Shown: piece by piece, positions 50,831 through 60,222 of the stretch
How positions within the stretch are numbered: position 1 is the stretch's first letter
How the letters are laid out: each line of letters opens with the position of its first letter
Assembly (NCBI GenBank): GCA_002839415.1
Contig: PGXZ01000003.1
Location: 1 to 64,000 of the forward strand
Reading direction: 5' to 3'
Origin: Candidatus Saccharibacteria bacterium HGW-Saccharibacteria-1
GTDB taxonomy: Bacteria > Patescibacteriota > Saccharimonadia > Saccharimonadales > Saccharimonadaceae
Length of the DNA stretch: 64,000 bases
The notes under the pieces: model-generated
What the model was told of the DNA's origin: nothing
Seen by the model: the letters and a program-made list of their open reading frames with translations, nothing else
The model's database searches: none
Made by a program: the position numbers and the translations under genes

Positions 50831-50875
50831 CACCTTCATTACTGAGTGTTTGCTGAGTAGATTAAAACTAGCTAA

Positions 50876-52114
50876 TTACTTGGATTTAATAACGTTGTTC
50901 TTTGGCTTAAAAATTGACCTCAGTGATAGACGTTTCGAGTATTCGAGAGTACCATATCGGAAGATCTGGATCGCGATATTGATTGCGACTACTCCACTGA
51001 TAAATACAACAGCTAGGCCGATAAGGGCCTCATTGATTCCAATTGTACCAAAAGCATTTCGCGTCATTAGTGTTACTGGCGCGGTTAGTGGAAAGTATGA
51101 CAGTATAGAAATGACAATTGACGGTTCAGGACTCATTAATAGCGAAAAGAAGTAGAAGGGTATAAACATTATTAGGATTATTACACCAAAAAAACTGTTA
51201 GCCTCTTTGGCTGTTGGGCTAGCAGCGCCAATGCCAACAAGCAAACCGGTAAATAATAGGAAACCAGATACTAATAATCCTGCTCCAATAAACACAGGCC
51301 AAAATTCAATTGTAATCACCTGAGTGAAATTTGAAATGTCTGGAATGTTTAGTCTTTCTCTTGCGAATAAATATACAAAAACGACTGGAGTCAATATTGT
51401 AATTATTTGAATAAAACCAAGAGCAACCAGCGACGCGATTTTGCCGACAATCAACGTCTTTGAAGACAAGCTCGTAAGCAGCATCTCGGTTACCCGATTT
51501 TCTTTTTCTTCGGTTGTGCTGGCCAACATCTGATTTCCAAGCAAAACAATGACTGAATAAAATATTACCAGAAATATCGCTGGAGCTATCATGCTACCAA
51601 CCAGGTTAATCTCTTTTCCCTTTTCGTAACTCTTTTGATTGACGTTTATATTACCCTTGGCTATTGATAGCAATTCAGGAGCGTCAATGGCGTTAGTTGA
51701 AGCGGATATTAGGAGGTTTTTTGCTACTAATGTGTATTTGTCATTTGCTGTCAGTCCGTCATTTTTGTTATAGACTTCAATTTGATTTTTTACAGCATCT
51801 TTTGGATAATAAAAAAATGCGTCAACTTCGGCAGAGCTTACCTTGTTAATTGCGAGCTGTTTGTTGTCGGCACGTGTTGCATTAAGTTGTTTGATTGATG
51901 TGTCTGAAATCAATTTAGTTTCGTCCATAACAATTAAACTGAACGGTTTTTTGTTAATTTCAGCCTGAGTTGCATCGCTAGTTTTTTGAGAAAAAATTAT
52001 GATTCCAAAAATAAACGCCAATAAAGCTGGTGTCGCGAGGACGCTAATCCAAAATGATGGCTTCTTTAATGTTCTAATCAACTCGAATTGAATAACTGTG
52101 AATAAATTATGCAT
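50876..52114 (-). CDS. NatB-type ABC-2 exporter permease
   Basis: 412 aa. TM1 (about residues 20-42) is followed by an extracytoplasmic domain of about 150 residues, then five helices. A conserved QMLASTTEEKENRVTEMLLTSLSS segment lies before the second membrane block, as in ABC2_membrane_3/NatB proteins. The start overlaps the ATPase gene by 8 nt. Substrate could be Na+, peptides or lipids; not decidable. Confidence 0.88.
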   Translation of the reverse strand: MHNLFTVIQFELIRTLKKPSFWISVLATPALLAFIFGIIIFSQKTSDATQAEINKKPFSLIVMDETKLISDTSIKQLNATRADNKQLAINKVSSAEVDAFFYYPKDAVKNQIEVYNKNDGLTANDKYTLVAKNLLISASTNAIDAPELLSIAKGNINVNQKSYEKGKEINLVGSMIAPAIFLVIFYSVIVLLGNQMLASTTEEKENRVTEMLLTSLSSKTLIVGKIASLVALGFIQIITILTPVVFVYLFARERLNIPDISNFTQVITIEFWPVFIGAGLLVSGFLLFTGLLVGIGAASPTAKEANSFFGVIILIMFIPFYFFSLLMSPEPSIVISILSYFPLTAPVTLMTRNAFGTIGINEALIGLAVVFISGVVAINIAIQIFRYGTLEYSKRLSLRSIFKPKNNVIKSK

Positions 52115-53033
52115 GTTTCACCTCTTCTCCGTATATACTGACGAATATTTCATCCAAGGATGGTTTTTGAATATCGAAAGTGGTAATTTGTAAGTTTCCA
52201 CAAATAGCTAATTCCCTTAATATTCTTTGTGGGTCAACGTTTGGTTTTGGGATTAATTCTGCGTACGAAGTGTCTTGTTCCTTAATTTGAAAGAAATTTG
52301 GTCGACTTTGGAGTTTACCTTTATATCGCAAGATAATTCTTTGTCCGCCAAAATTGTCTTTTATGTCGTCAATTGTTCCATAAGCTTCTGCTTTGCCGTC
52401 TTTTAGCAATATCGCTCGATTACACAGTCGTTCAACCTCCTCCATCTGGTGTGTGACCATTATGACACCAGCGCCTTTTTTGTTTTGTTCTTCGATAATA
52501 TCCATTAGCAAACGACGGTTGACTGGGTCAAATCCTTTGGTCGGCTCATCTAGTATTAGCAATTCGGGGTTATTCATAACGGTAACGCCAAGTTGAACTT
52601 TTTGTTGCTGACCACCAGATAATTTGTCGAGGCGAATTTTTGATTTATCCGATAACTCGACCCTATCCAGGTAGTCCAATGACCATTTTTTAGCTTCATT
52701 GCTCTTCATGCCCTTTAGCTTACCAAAATATGTCATTATGTCTATTACAGGCTCTTTTTTGTATAAACCGCGCTCTTCCGGCAGATAGCCTAACCTACGA
52801 CCGGTATTTCTGGGATTGAATTTTTTGCCGTTTATCAATAATGAACCACCGGTTGGCTCGTACAGACCAAGTAACGCTCGGATTGTTGTGGTTTTGCCGC
52901 ATCCATTACTGCCTAAAAAACCAAATATCTCACCAGCCTCAACGGAAAATGATAAATCCTTGATAACAGTTGTTTTGTCGAAATCCATTCTAAAATTTTT
53001 TATACTGACGAGTGGGCTTTTGTTATTGCTCAT
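52107..53033 (-). CDS. NatA-type ABC exporter ATPase
   Basis: 308 aa. Walker A FLGSNGCGKTTTIRALLG (Cys inside the P-loop, as in many ABC-2 ATPases), signature LSGGQQQKVQLGV, Walker B LLILDEPTKGFDPVNR, switch VTHQMEEV. The C-terminal 90 residues match the DUF4162-like tail of NatA. It forms an exporter with the overlapping permease. No clear Shine-Dalgarno sequence at ATG 53033; CATAAT is only 3 nt upstream, so the promoter position is uncertain. Confidence 0.9.
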   Translation of the reverse strand: MSNNKSPLVSIKNFRMDFDKTTVIKDLSFSVEAGEIFGFLGSNGCGKTTTIRALLGLYEPTGGSLLINGKKFNPRNTGRRLGYLPEERGLYKKEPVIDIMTYFGKLKGMKSNEAKKWSLDYLDRVELSDKSKIRLDKLSGGQQQKVQLGVTVMNNPELLILDEPTKGFDPVNRRLLMDIIEEQNKKGAGVIMVTHQMEEVERLCNRAILLKDGKAEAYGTIDDIKDNFGGQRIILRYKGKLQSRPNFFQIKEQDTSYAELIPKPNVDPQRILRELAICGNLQITTFDIQKPSLDEIFVSIYGEEVKHA

Positions 53034-53094
53034 GTAATTATGTTATCACAAAATTGTATTCAAGTTCTTTGTCTAAATTTATCTATTAAAGTGT

Positions 53095-53100
53095 TATAAT
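53095..53100 (+). promoter_or_regulatory. -10 box of the AI-2E family gene, leaderless type
   Basis: TATAAT ending 6 nt before the ATG at 53107. No Shine-Dalgarno sequence. Confidence 0.55.
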
Positions 53101-53106
53101 TACTCT

Positions 53107-54237
53107 ATGAAAGTAAAAATTGAAATTGATACAAGAACCTTTGTTCGCTTTTGGCTAGTTGTAATTGGCTTTGCCTTGGCTGGATTTGCGATTTATAGCG
53201 CTAGTACGGCCCTAATTATCATCTGCTCATCGTTGTTTTTTGCGATTGCTCTTAGTATACCTGTTAATCGCTTGGCGAAAATATTACCAAGCAAAAGCCG
53301 CGTTCTAAGTACGGCACTATCTTATGTTGCGGTAATTGTCGTACTGGGTGCTTTCACTTTTCTCGTTATACCTCCAATTGTCGAACAAACGGTTAAATTT
53401 GCTCAGACTGTTCCTGATTTAGTTGATAGTGCCGCTAAACAATATAGTGTTGTTGACGATGTTGTAAATAAATATAATCTAAAACCAGAGGTTGACAAGG
53501 CTGTAAGCTCAGTTAAAAATAGCACAACTCAATTTGCTACAAATGTTGGCTCGGCGTTTTTATCTATATTAGGCTCGTTCTTGTCTTTGATGGTGTCGAT
53601 GATATTAGTATTAGTACTAACCTTTTTGATGCTAGTTGAGGGCCCTGTTTGGCTGAAACTTTTATGGGGCATATATAACGACCAAGACCGCATGGAGGCT
53701 CACAAAAATATTTTGAATCGTATGTACGGCGTTGTTAAAGGCTATATTGTTGGCCAGCTGTCGGTGTCGGCAATAGCCGGATTTACTGCCGGTATGGTGG
53801 TATTTTTACTGACTTTGGCGTTGAATGTTCCAACTAGTCTAATCATACCAACTGCGGCTATTATATTTATTCTGTCACTCGTGCCAATGTTTGGCGGTAT
53901 CGCGGGTGCAGTTATCGTCGGCTTCTTCTTGGCGTTGAATGACTGGACAGCAGCTGTGATCTTTCTGGCCTTTTATATCGTTTATCAACAAATCGAGGCA
54001 AATTATATTTCACCAAAGATTCAGTCAAAGCAGATTGATCTATCGCCGCTTGCAATTTTAATTGCAGTAACAATCGGTCTATATCTGTTTGGTATGGTCG
54101 GTGGTATTATTTCGATTCCAATTGCCGGCTGCATCAAGGTTTTGGTCGAAGACTACTTTGTTCGTGCTAAAAAGAACCGCATAAAAAGCGAGAAACCAAT
54201 AAATAAATTCATCAAAAAGCTTAAAGCGGCTGAATAA
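53107..54237 (+). CDS. AI-2E (PerM/YdiK) family transporter
   Basis: 376 aa with about seven membrane helices. The central periplasmic-type helical region lies at residues 95-160, and the family signature ends with PMFGGIAGAVIVGFFLALND, YQQIEANYISPKIQSKQIDLSPLAIL and GGIISIPIAGCIKVL. Members were named for AI-2 export but many act as Na+/H+ antiporters or have unknown substrates. Basic C-terminal tail. Monocistronic, with its own terminator. Confidence 0.9.
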   Translation: MKVKIEIDTRTFVRFWLVVIGFALAGFAIYSASTALIIICSSLFFAIALSIPVNRLAKILPSKSRVLSTALSYVAVIVVLGAFTFLVIPPIVEQTVKFAQTVPDLVDSAAKQYSVVDDVVNKYNLKPEVDKAVSSVKNSTTQFATNVGSAFLSILGSFLSLMVSMILVLVLTFLMLVEGPVWLKLLWGIYNDQDRMEAHKNILNRMYGVVKGYIVGQLSVSAIAGFTAGMVVFLLTLALNVPTSLIIPTAAIIFILSLVPMFGGIAGAVIVGFFLALNDWTAAVIFLAFYIVYQQIEANYISPKIQSKQIDLSPLAILIAVTIGLYLFGMVGGIISIPIAGCIKVLVEDYFVRAKKNRIKSEKPINKFIKKLKAAE

Positions 54238-54249
54238 ACTACGATATTT

Positions 54250-54280
54250 AAAATAAGACCCTTGATAGGGGTCTTATTTT
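54250..54280. terminator. Bidirectional intrinsic terminator
   Basis: 12-bp stem AAAATAAGACCC/GGGTCTTATTTT with a 7-nt loop, between convergent genes. Confidence 0.88.
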
Positions 54281-54289
54281 TTAATGGGT

Positions 54290-55750
54290 TTATTTGTATT
54301 CCCAAATAGTTTCTTTGTCGGCGTCTCGGATGGAGATATTTTTCTTTAGTAATTCATCACGTAATTTATCTGATTTTGCCCAATCTTTTTCATCACGAGC
54401 GCGGCGGCGTTCAATGATTATATTTTTTGTTTCGTCGCTAATATCGGGGCTACTATCGATAAGCTCAAGTCCGAGTAGGCTGTCGATTGTTTCAAGTAGT
54501 TTTACTAATGATGGACGATGAATATATTCTAAGCGGGCGCTAGTAACTTTTGCAAAAGCTTCGTCGATAATTCGTAAAACTTCAGGGGTGTTTAAATCAT
54601 TGTTGACGGCTTCTATAATAGCTTGAGGTGTTGCGTATAATAAAACGGTCTTTGGGTCGTCCATTTTTTCTTTGTTAGATTCAATCGTGTTATGGATTTG
54701 ATGTCTAATAGCTGCGATATTTTTCCAGTTATTCAATCTGTTTTTTGCAGCAGTTAAATTATCGAAGGTAAAGTTTCCTTCATTTTTATAGTTACCCTGC
54801 AAGACGAACATTCGAAAATCTTGCGCGCTAAAGCCTTTTTCTTCAAGGTTTTCGAGGTTGTATCCGTTGCCTAGTGATTTGCTTATCTTGGTGCCATTAA
54901 CTTTTAGATGGTTGTTATGCAGCCAGTAATTACTAAATCGAACACCACTAATAGCTTCGGATTGAGCGATTTCATTGGTGTGATGCACGGGGATGTGGTC
55001 AATTCCACCCGTGTGAATATCAATAGTCTGTCCTAAAATTGACATTGCCATAGCCGAACATTCAAGGTGCCAACCTGGAAAGCCTTTTTTGACAGTAGTA
55101 TTGTCGTCAAGCAAGTCTAGCGGCGTATCCCACTGCATATCGCGTTTTTCGTCATTTGGCGTAAATTTCCAAAGTGCAAAATCGCTGTGATTGCGTTTTT
55201 CAGTGTTGTATTCTACTCTGGCGCCAGCCTGTAGTTCGTCCAGATCTAGGTGTGCAAAATCAGCATAGGTTGGAAATTTTGAAGTGTCGTAATATAAACC
55301 ATCACTGATTTGATAAGTGTAGCCCTTTTGCTTTAACTTTCTAATCAGATCCAGTTGCTCGACAATATAATCGGTCGCCTTGGCGATATGTTGAGGCATA
55401 ATAATGTTTAATCGCTTGATGCCGTATAGGAAATCATTTGTATAAAATTCGGCGATATCCCAGGCGGTTTTGTTTTCTCGACGAGCGCCTTTTTCAAGTT
55501 TATCTTGGCCTTCGTCGCTGTCGCTTACTAAATGGCCGACGTCGGTAATATTCATAGCGCGATCAACTTCGTAATTGTTCGCAATTAATGTTCGAACGAG
55601 GATATCCCAGTAAATATAGGCCACCCAATTGCCGATGTGTGGGTAATCATAAACTGTTGGTCCACAGGTGTAGACTAGTGCCTTGCCTTCGGTTTGAGGT
55701 ACAAATTCATCTAGTTTGCCCGTTAGTGTATTATGAAGCTTTAATGTCAT
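54290..55750 (-). CDS. cysS: Cysteinyl-tRNA synthetase
   Basis: 486 aa from ATG 55750 (MTLKLHNTL), which has AAGGA 8 nt upstream. The 11-residue longer frame is rejected. Class I signatures: TYDYPHIGNW (HIGH), KISKSLGN (KMSKS). Zinc ligands are expected at CGPTVYD, HLECSAMAM and GIDHIPVHHTNE. The length is normal. It charges tRNA-Cys. The start lies inside the last 20 nt of the DHH phosphoesterase gene, so the two are coupled. Confidence 0.96.
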   Translation of the reverse strand: MTLKLHNTLTGKLDEFVPQTEGKALVYTCGPTVYDYPHIGNWVAYIYWDILVRTLIANNYEVDRAMNITDVGHLVSDSDEGQDKLEKGARRENKTAWDIAEFYTNDFLYGIKRLNIIMPQHIAKATDYIVEQLDLIRKLKQKGYTYQISDGLYYDTSKFPTYADFAHLDLDELQAGARVEYNTEKRNHSDFALWKFTPNDEKRDMQWDTPLDLLDDNTTVKKGFPGWHLECSAMAMSILGQTIDIHTGGIDHIPVHHTNEIAQSEAISGVRFSNYWLHNNHLKVNGTKISKSLGNGYNLENLEEKGFSAQDFRMFVLQGNYKNEGNFTFDNLTAAKNRLNNWKNIAAIRHQIHNTIESNKEKMDDPKTVLLYATPQAIIEAVNNDLNTPEVLRIIDEAFAKVTSARLEYIHRPSLVKLLETIDSLLGLELIDSSPDISDETKNIIIERRRARDEKDWAKSDKLRDELLKKNISIRDADKETIWEYK

Positions 55751-56729
55751 TATAATATTCCTTGATTGCCTTGTCTGTGGCATTTAATAACTCTGGCGTT
55801 ATTGTATCAATAGATTCATAAATCCTAAAGCCTGCTGCGTAATTATGGCCACCGCCGCCAAAGAAACCAGCAATACTGGCTGATATTGGGCTGTTGCTTC
55901 TGATTTTGCCGGTTAATTTACCGTCTGGATAAGTTTTGATAGCAACGCCGACTTCTACGCCCTCGACTAGCTTCATCTCATCAAGCACTAAGACGCTTGG
56001 ATTATATTGGTCGCTATAAGTTTTAATTTCGTCCCATGGTATATGGATCAGGGCTAGTTTGCCGTCCAAAAAATATTCAATTCGCTCAAGTAAGACGCCT
56101 TTGTATTTCAAAATTTCGGCAGATTTTTTCATGTATTCACGTCGACGTGATTCTATGACAGAATTTGAGGCTCCAAGCTCGGTTAGTTTTCCTGCTGTAT
56201 AGAATGTTCGCGGCGAGACATTTTGGACGGTTAGTCCTAGACTGTCGCTCATGATTGCAATCATTAAATCTTCGGCCGCCTGAGTATTGATTGGCCAGCC
56301 CGCATCACTTGCCAAACTGTAGATAATTTCGCTAGTTGCAATCGCATCTTCTGCAAGTGCCACGTGATTAAATGTTAGGTTTGAATCTGAAACGTGATGA
56401 TCAATCACTAGTACTGGATGGCTGTCGAGAAAATGACGGACACCAGGCGTTTCAAGTACTTTGGTCATCAGGACGTCGGCCATCGTGTCGACGACAATAG
56501 CTAAATCTGCTGAAGTGTCAAAGTTATACTCTACCCTATCCCAGCCATTTATATAGTGCATATATTTTGGTATTTCGACTGGGCAATAAAGAGAAACATC
56601 TTTGCCAAGGTCACTTAAAATCTCCTCAAGAGCAAGTGCGCTTCCGAGCGAATCGCCGTCTGGGTTTTCGGCTTGAATAACAATAATTTTTTTAGCTGAG
56701 TTAATCAGCTCGATCGCTTGGTTGTACAT
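55731..56729 (-). CDS. DHH-family phosphoesterase (NrnA-like)
   Basis: 332 aa. DHH motifs in order: ENPDGDSLGSALAL, VVDTMADV, LVIDHHVSD (DHH), MSDSLGLT, and in the DHHA1 domain GGGGHNYAAGF. NrnA-type enzymes degrade nanoRNA and 3'-phosphoadenosine phosphate, or cyclic dinucleotides in some relatives. The first motif has NPDGD rather than the usual HxNPDGD, with Glu in place of His. The start overlaps the recR stop by one base. Confidence 0.9.
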   Translation of the reverse strand: MYNQAIELINSAKKIIVIQAENPDGDSLGSALALEEILSDLGKDVSLYCPVEIPKYMHYINGWDRVEYNFDTSADLAIVVDTMADVLMTKVLETPGVRHFLDSHPVLVIDHHVSDSNLTFNHVALAEDAIATSEIIYSLASDAGWPINTQAAEDLMIAIMSDSLGLTVQNVSPRTFYTAGKLTELGASNSVIESRRREYMKKSAEILKYKGVLLERIEYFLDGKLALIHIPWDEIKTYSDQYNPSVLVLDEMKLVEGVEVGVAIKTYPDGKLTGKIRSNSPISASIAGFFGGGGHNYAAGFRIYESIDTITPELLNATDKAIKEYYNDIKAS

Positions 56730-57343
56730 TAAAATGCCCTTCTGCCTTCAAGGGCGTGAGTAAGTGTGATTTGTCCGGCATATTCCAGATCAACGCCAAC
56801 CGGTATACCGCGTGCAAGCCTGGTTAACTTAATCTCAATACCGGCATCTTTGATATGTCGTTGCAAGAATAGCGCCGTAGACTCGCCTTCAACGCTAGCA
56901 TTAGTGGCTATGATTACCTCTTGGACATTATCCTTCGTTAGGCGTTCGATCAGTTCAGGTATATGAAGCTGCTCGGGGCCGACACCGTCAATTGGGCTAA
57001 TCGCCCCGCCCAATACGTGATAAGTGCCATTGAACTGCCCGGTGCGCTCAAGGGCGATAATATCAAGCGGCTCTTCGACGACAGCGACCATTTGTTTGTC
57101 GCGGCTAGGGTCAGAATAAAGTTCAGATACGTCCTCGTCGGCGTCAATCAGTGCGAATGTTACAGGGCAATTTTTGACATTAGTTTTTAGGTTAGACACT
57201 GCATCGGCTAGCTTTTCGCCAACTCGCGAATCGGCGCGCAACAAAAAATAAGCATAACGCTCAGCTGTACGAACTCCGACGCCAGGAAGGCGCCCAAGTT
57301 CGTCAATGGCAGTTACAAGTGCCGATGGAAGTAGTTGTGCCAA
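56729..57343 (-). CDS. recR: Recombination protein RecR, without zinc-finger cysteines
   Basis: 204 aa, full length. Helix-hairpin-helix PGVGVRTAERYAYFLL, Toprim segments YHVLGGAISPIDGVGP and EVIIATNASVEGESTALFL, and the C-terminal ARGIPVGVDLEYAGQITLTHALEGR are all present. The zinc finger between them (normally two CxxC pairs) reads NCPVTFALIDADEDVSELYSDPSRD, with a single Cys. RecR loads RecA at gaps with RecO/RecF. TTG start at 57343 with AAGGT 8 nt upstream, overlapping the ybaB stop region. Same operon as ybaB. Confidence 0.92.
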   Translation of the reverse strand: MAQLLPSALVTAIDELGRLPGVGVRTAERYAYFLLRADSRVGEKLADAVSNLKTNVKNCPVTFALIDADEDVSELYSDPSRDKQMVAVVEEPLDIIALERTGQFNGTYHVLGGAISPIDGVGPEQLHIPELIERLTKDNVQEVIIATNASVEGESTALFLQRHIKDAGIEIKLTRLARGIPVGVDLEYAGQITLTHALEGRRAF

Positions 57344-57354
57344 TTTAAATTACC

Positions 57355-57645
57355 TTAGAATCCTAGGTTTCCAAGACTTCCCATTAGTGGTTTCATTTTT
57401 TCAGCAGCAACTTCTTGGGCTTTGGCAAGTCCGTCGCGTACGGCGATTTCAATCCAGTGCTCAAGTTCGCTAATATCCTCTAGGTCGACTTGTTCTGGGT
57501 CGATTGTGACTTTTTTAATCTTAAGTTCACCGGTAATTTGCACGACAACGGCACCGTCGCCAGCTTCGACTTCGATAATCTCTTTTTTAAGTTCATTTTG
57601 TGCTTTACGCAAATTATTCATCATTTTTACTTGGTCAAACGCCAT
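57355..57645 (-). CDS. ybaB: YbaB/EbfC nucleoid-associated protein
   Basis: 96 aa. Basic helical N terminus with KMMNNLRKAQNELKKE, beta segment VVVQITGELKIKKVTIDPEQV and C-terminal helix. It binds DNA as a tweezer-like dimer. Placement directly before recR is the classical dnaX-ybaB-recR order minus dnaX, which here lies about 5 kb away. AAAGGAG 7-8 nt before the ATG. Confidence 0.93.
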   Translation of the reverse strand: MAFDQVKMMNNLRKAQNELKKEIIEVEAGDGAVVVQITGELKIKKVTIDPEQVDLEDISELEHWIEIAVRDGLAKAQEVAAEKMKPLMGSLGNLGF

Positions 57646-57688
57646 AATCTTACTCCTTTGGTCTAGTATATTATCTAACTAGTATACT

Positions 57689-59116
57689 TTATTGAACTGC
57701 CTTTGTGTACAGATAAAATCGGTCGCCATTGTCTTTGGTATAGGTGGTGATAATTTTACTTAGATTATATCCACTGAATTGACCTTTTATTTTACGGGTC
57801 GCTAGAAATGAATCACCTGTCGGCGTGGCTACTACCGTAATCTTTTTGTTTCTGATTTCGACGACTTTATAAAAGGCCATTTCTTCACTTGAGACCATCA
57901 AATATTTGGTATCTTTGGGGATAATTCTGATATCTCTTGAAAAACTTGGTACAATTTGTGGGTCGTATCGGTAGCCGTAAATGTATCGATCCATACCTGA
58001 TAATACTAGTACTGAAACCAGAATGATGATTGGAATTAGTCCTCCAACTCTAGCATACGGGTTGAGTGGAAATAGCTCGTACCAATATGAAATAAATTTA
58101 TTCAGCCCCTTGGCGAGGAGTAGTACCATTGGAAATAGCGTAACAACAGCCAAATTTGGATTCACGATAACAATCGGCACTAACATCAAGCTCCAGATTG
58201 CAATAACATAGCTTTTAGCTGAGGTGTGGTGTTTTGCTACAACATAAACACCCAACGCAATAATCAGCATTGACCCTAGTTCGAAAAATGGCGTCATAAC
58301 CGTCGAGCCACCGGGTTTGCTAAAGCCTAGATATTGCGCACCTAGTAGTGTAATATTGGCGCTAAGATTGGGCATTTTAGTCGGAATTCCTAATAATGAC
58401 AATCCAAGGCTTGGGTTTTTGATTATTGAAATAGCTAACGGCGTGATTAGGATTAACGAAAGAATTGTGCCGGCGACAATTTCAACGTTTGGTATTTGTT
58501 TTATTAAATAGCGAAGATGTGGGTGAAATAGTATTGCACAGGCAAAAGCAATTAGCATATAAGCGCTCAGCGGCGTATAAAGACTAAGTGCTGCAAGTAG
58601 CGCAAATATTACAATAAGGGTTTTTCTGAATCTTTGTGTGCGCGAGATAATACTTGCAATTAACAGTAGTGAAACTGACCAAACCAGGCACATACCATTG
58701 GCAGTTCCGTCCTGAGACATGAACAAAAATTGCCCGGTCGAGATTGCGATTAGGGCAACCAGAATACTGACGCTTGGCTTGAACCATATTCTAAGCAATA
58801 TGATTGCGCCAACAATTGAGATGAAGGCCAATATTAACGATGGTAGTTTGATGCTAAATACGCTTACGCCAAATAGCATTATGCTGATGTGTTGTAGTGT
58901 GTGATATGGTAAGTCGGCAATGGCAAGCGAATTGAGGTTGTTAAAATTTATTGAATTACTTATAACTACCGATTGCATCTCTGGCTCAGAAATTCCGCCA
59001 GTCAAGAAAAAGCCAGTGAAAGTCAAAATGCTAATTAGTATTGCGGCAATCAGTCCGTAGCCTATCCAGTAGCGCCAACGGTAAATCGCATAATCTGTGA
59101 TTTTGAGTTTACTCAT
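57689..59116 (-). CDS. GT-C type membrane glycosyltransferase (family 39-like)
   Basis: 475 aa, 11-12 membrane helices and a soluble C-terminal domain of about 90 residues. The first loop after TM1 has GISEPEMQSVV, an acidic motif at the position of the catalytic D/E of PMT-type enzymes, followed by LPYHTLQHI. Such enzymes use polyprenyl-phosphate sugars to glycosylate lipids, glycans or proteins outside the cell. A TATAAT lies 11 nt before the ATG without a clear Shine-Dalgarno sequence. Acceptor unknown; pilins or the surface polymer are candidates. Confidence 0.75.
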   Translation of the reverse strand: MSKLKITDYAIYRWRYWIGYGLIAAILISILTFTGFFLTGGISEPEMQSVVISNSINFNNLNSLAIADLPYHTLQHISIMLFGVSVFSIKLPSLILAFISIVGAIILLRIWFKPSVSILVALIAISTGQFLFMSQDGTANGMCLVWSVSLLLIASIISRTQRFRKTLIVIFALLAALSLYTPLSAYMLIAFACAILFHPHLRYLIKQIPNVEIVAGTILSLILITPLAISIIKNPSLGLSLLGIPTKMPNLSANITLLGAQYLGFSKPGGSTVMTPFFELGSMLIIALGVYVVAKHHTSAKSYVIAIWSLMLVPIVIVNPNLAVVTLFPMVLLLAKGLNKFISYWYELFPLNPYARVGGLIPIIILVSVLVLSGMDRYIYGYRYDPQIVPSFSRDIRIIPKDTKYLMVSSEEMAFYKVVEIRNKKITVVATPTGDSFLATRKIKGQFSGYNLSKIITTYTKDNGDRFYLYTKAVQ

Positions 59117-59192
59117 ATTTACATTTAATTATATCACGTGGTGTTTGTGATATATATGACATATCGAAACTCATCCCTAAGTTTTTTAAAAA

Positions 59193-59221
59193 TTGAGATC
59201 AATTACTTATGATGTTATAAT
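59193..59221 (+). promoter_or_regulatory. Promoter of the 59364 gene
   Basis: TTGAGA, 17-nt spacer, TATAAT with TGT before it. The predicted transcript start is about 59228, giving a leader of about 136 nt. Confidence 0.75.
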
Positions 59222-59255
59222 ATATAAATTGAACCTTAAAATTACAAAAAACACT

Positions 59256-59357
59256 TGATTTAAGAGTGGTGCTTTGGTCTGGCAGTTTGCCCAGTTTAGT
59301 GCGTCACTCTTAAATTATAAGCTTAATCTTACATTGCGATATGAAATTCAAGGATTA
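59256..59357 (+). promoter_or_regulatory. Structured leader, candidate riboswitch or attenuator
   Basis: 59258-59268 (ATTTAAGAGTG) and 59305-59315 (CACTCTTAAAT) are perfect 11-bp partners, enclosing an inner CTGGC/GCCCAG stem and two similar asymmetric loops. CACTT at 59252-59256 can compete for the AGAGTG arm. TAATCTT (59324-59330) can pair with AAGGATTA (59350-59357) and would hide the Shine-Dalgarno sequence. The class is not recognised. Confidence 0.5.
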
Positions 59358-59363
59358 GTTTGA

Positions 59364-60158
59364 GTGGCGACGGAAAGGATGCGCTTCATAATGCCTAAGT
59401 TTAATTTGTTTCAAGTTTGCAAACGAACTGCACGCAGTCGTTTTGATCACTACTATCACCTTTTACGCTCAATCAAAGAGCAAGCAAATTATTTAAGAAA
59501 ATTAAATAATCAGTTGTCTGAAGAGTATAAGGTGCCAGATGTTTGGTTTGAGGATTTTGACGCAACAAGCAATCATCACCAAACGTTTGAAGACCTTGAG
59601 TTTGTGTATATAGTTCCAAGTACGAATATTAAAAAGCTTTTTATGTTTCAATATGAAATAATGAAGCAGATTCAACCGAATACTGAAATTGGTCTATGTA
59701 GAGGCTTAGAGCTTTCGGGAATGAAGTTTGACGACTGCGCTGATTTGGATTTGTTCAAGAATCCAGGTATTTACAAAAGACGTATAAACTTGTTTAATAA
59801 TTGGAATAGTGAACCGGTAGGAGTTTCGTTAGATGACTATTCGGATAGTCGCTGTGATGGCCTACGGAAAAAGGAGTTGTGGCAAATTCGAGAATACGCC
59901 AAACGAAATGGTTTTAAGCTGGCTGGATTACCCGCTATCGCGGCATGTCTGGTGCAGGATGAGTCATTATTGCGGTTTATGAATTCGGTTTTTCTACCAC
60001 AGATTTGTGCGCCAGAGTTATTGGCTGACGGATTGACGTCTTATCATCATATTGTGTTCTCTGTTGAAATTAGTGGTAGTAAATTCAGGCTTAATGCTCA
60101 ACCAGATTTTGAGCTCTCGTTAAGTAATAAATATTGCATGCCAATATTTATTGACTAA
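59364..60158 (+). CDS. Hypothetical protein, 264 aa, behind a structured leader
   Basis: Soluble basic N terminus, helical region (RSIKEQANYLRKLNNQLSEEY), then a mixed domain with several Cys and many acidic/aromatic residues (VWFEDFDATSNHHQTFEDLEFVYIV). No family was recognised. GTG 59364 has AAGGA 9 nt upstream. ATG 59379 or 59391 are alternatives. Strong promoter, long folded leader and strong terminator indicate a tightly controlled single gene. Confidence 0.7.
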   Translation: MATERMRFIMPKFNLFQVCKRTARSRFDHYYHLLRSIKEQANYLRKLNNQLSEEYKVPDVWFEDFDATSNHHQTFEDLEFVYIVPSTNIKKLFMFQYEIMKQIQPNTEIGLCRGLELSGMKFDDCADLDLFKNPGIYKRRINLFNNWNSEPVGVSLDDYSDSRCDGLRKKELWQIREYAKRNGFKLAGLPAIAACLVQDESLLRFMNSVFLPQICAPELLADGLTSYHHIVFSVEISGSKFRLNAQPDFELSLSNKYCMPIFID

Positions 60159-60180
60159 GTATTTTTTGTAAAAATGGTTC

Positions 60181-60208
60181 ATAGCCTTCGATTTAATTCG
60201 AAGGCTAT
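60181..60208. terminator. Bidirectional intrinsic terminator
   Basis: 11-bp stem ATAGCCTTCGA/TCGAAGGCTAT with a 6-nt loop, between the 60158 end and dnaB. Confidence 0.88.
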
Positions 60209-60222
60209 TTGTTTTAACAAAA

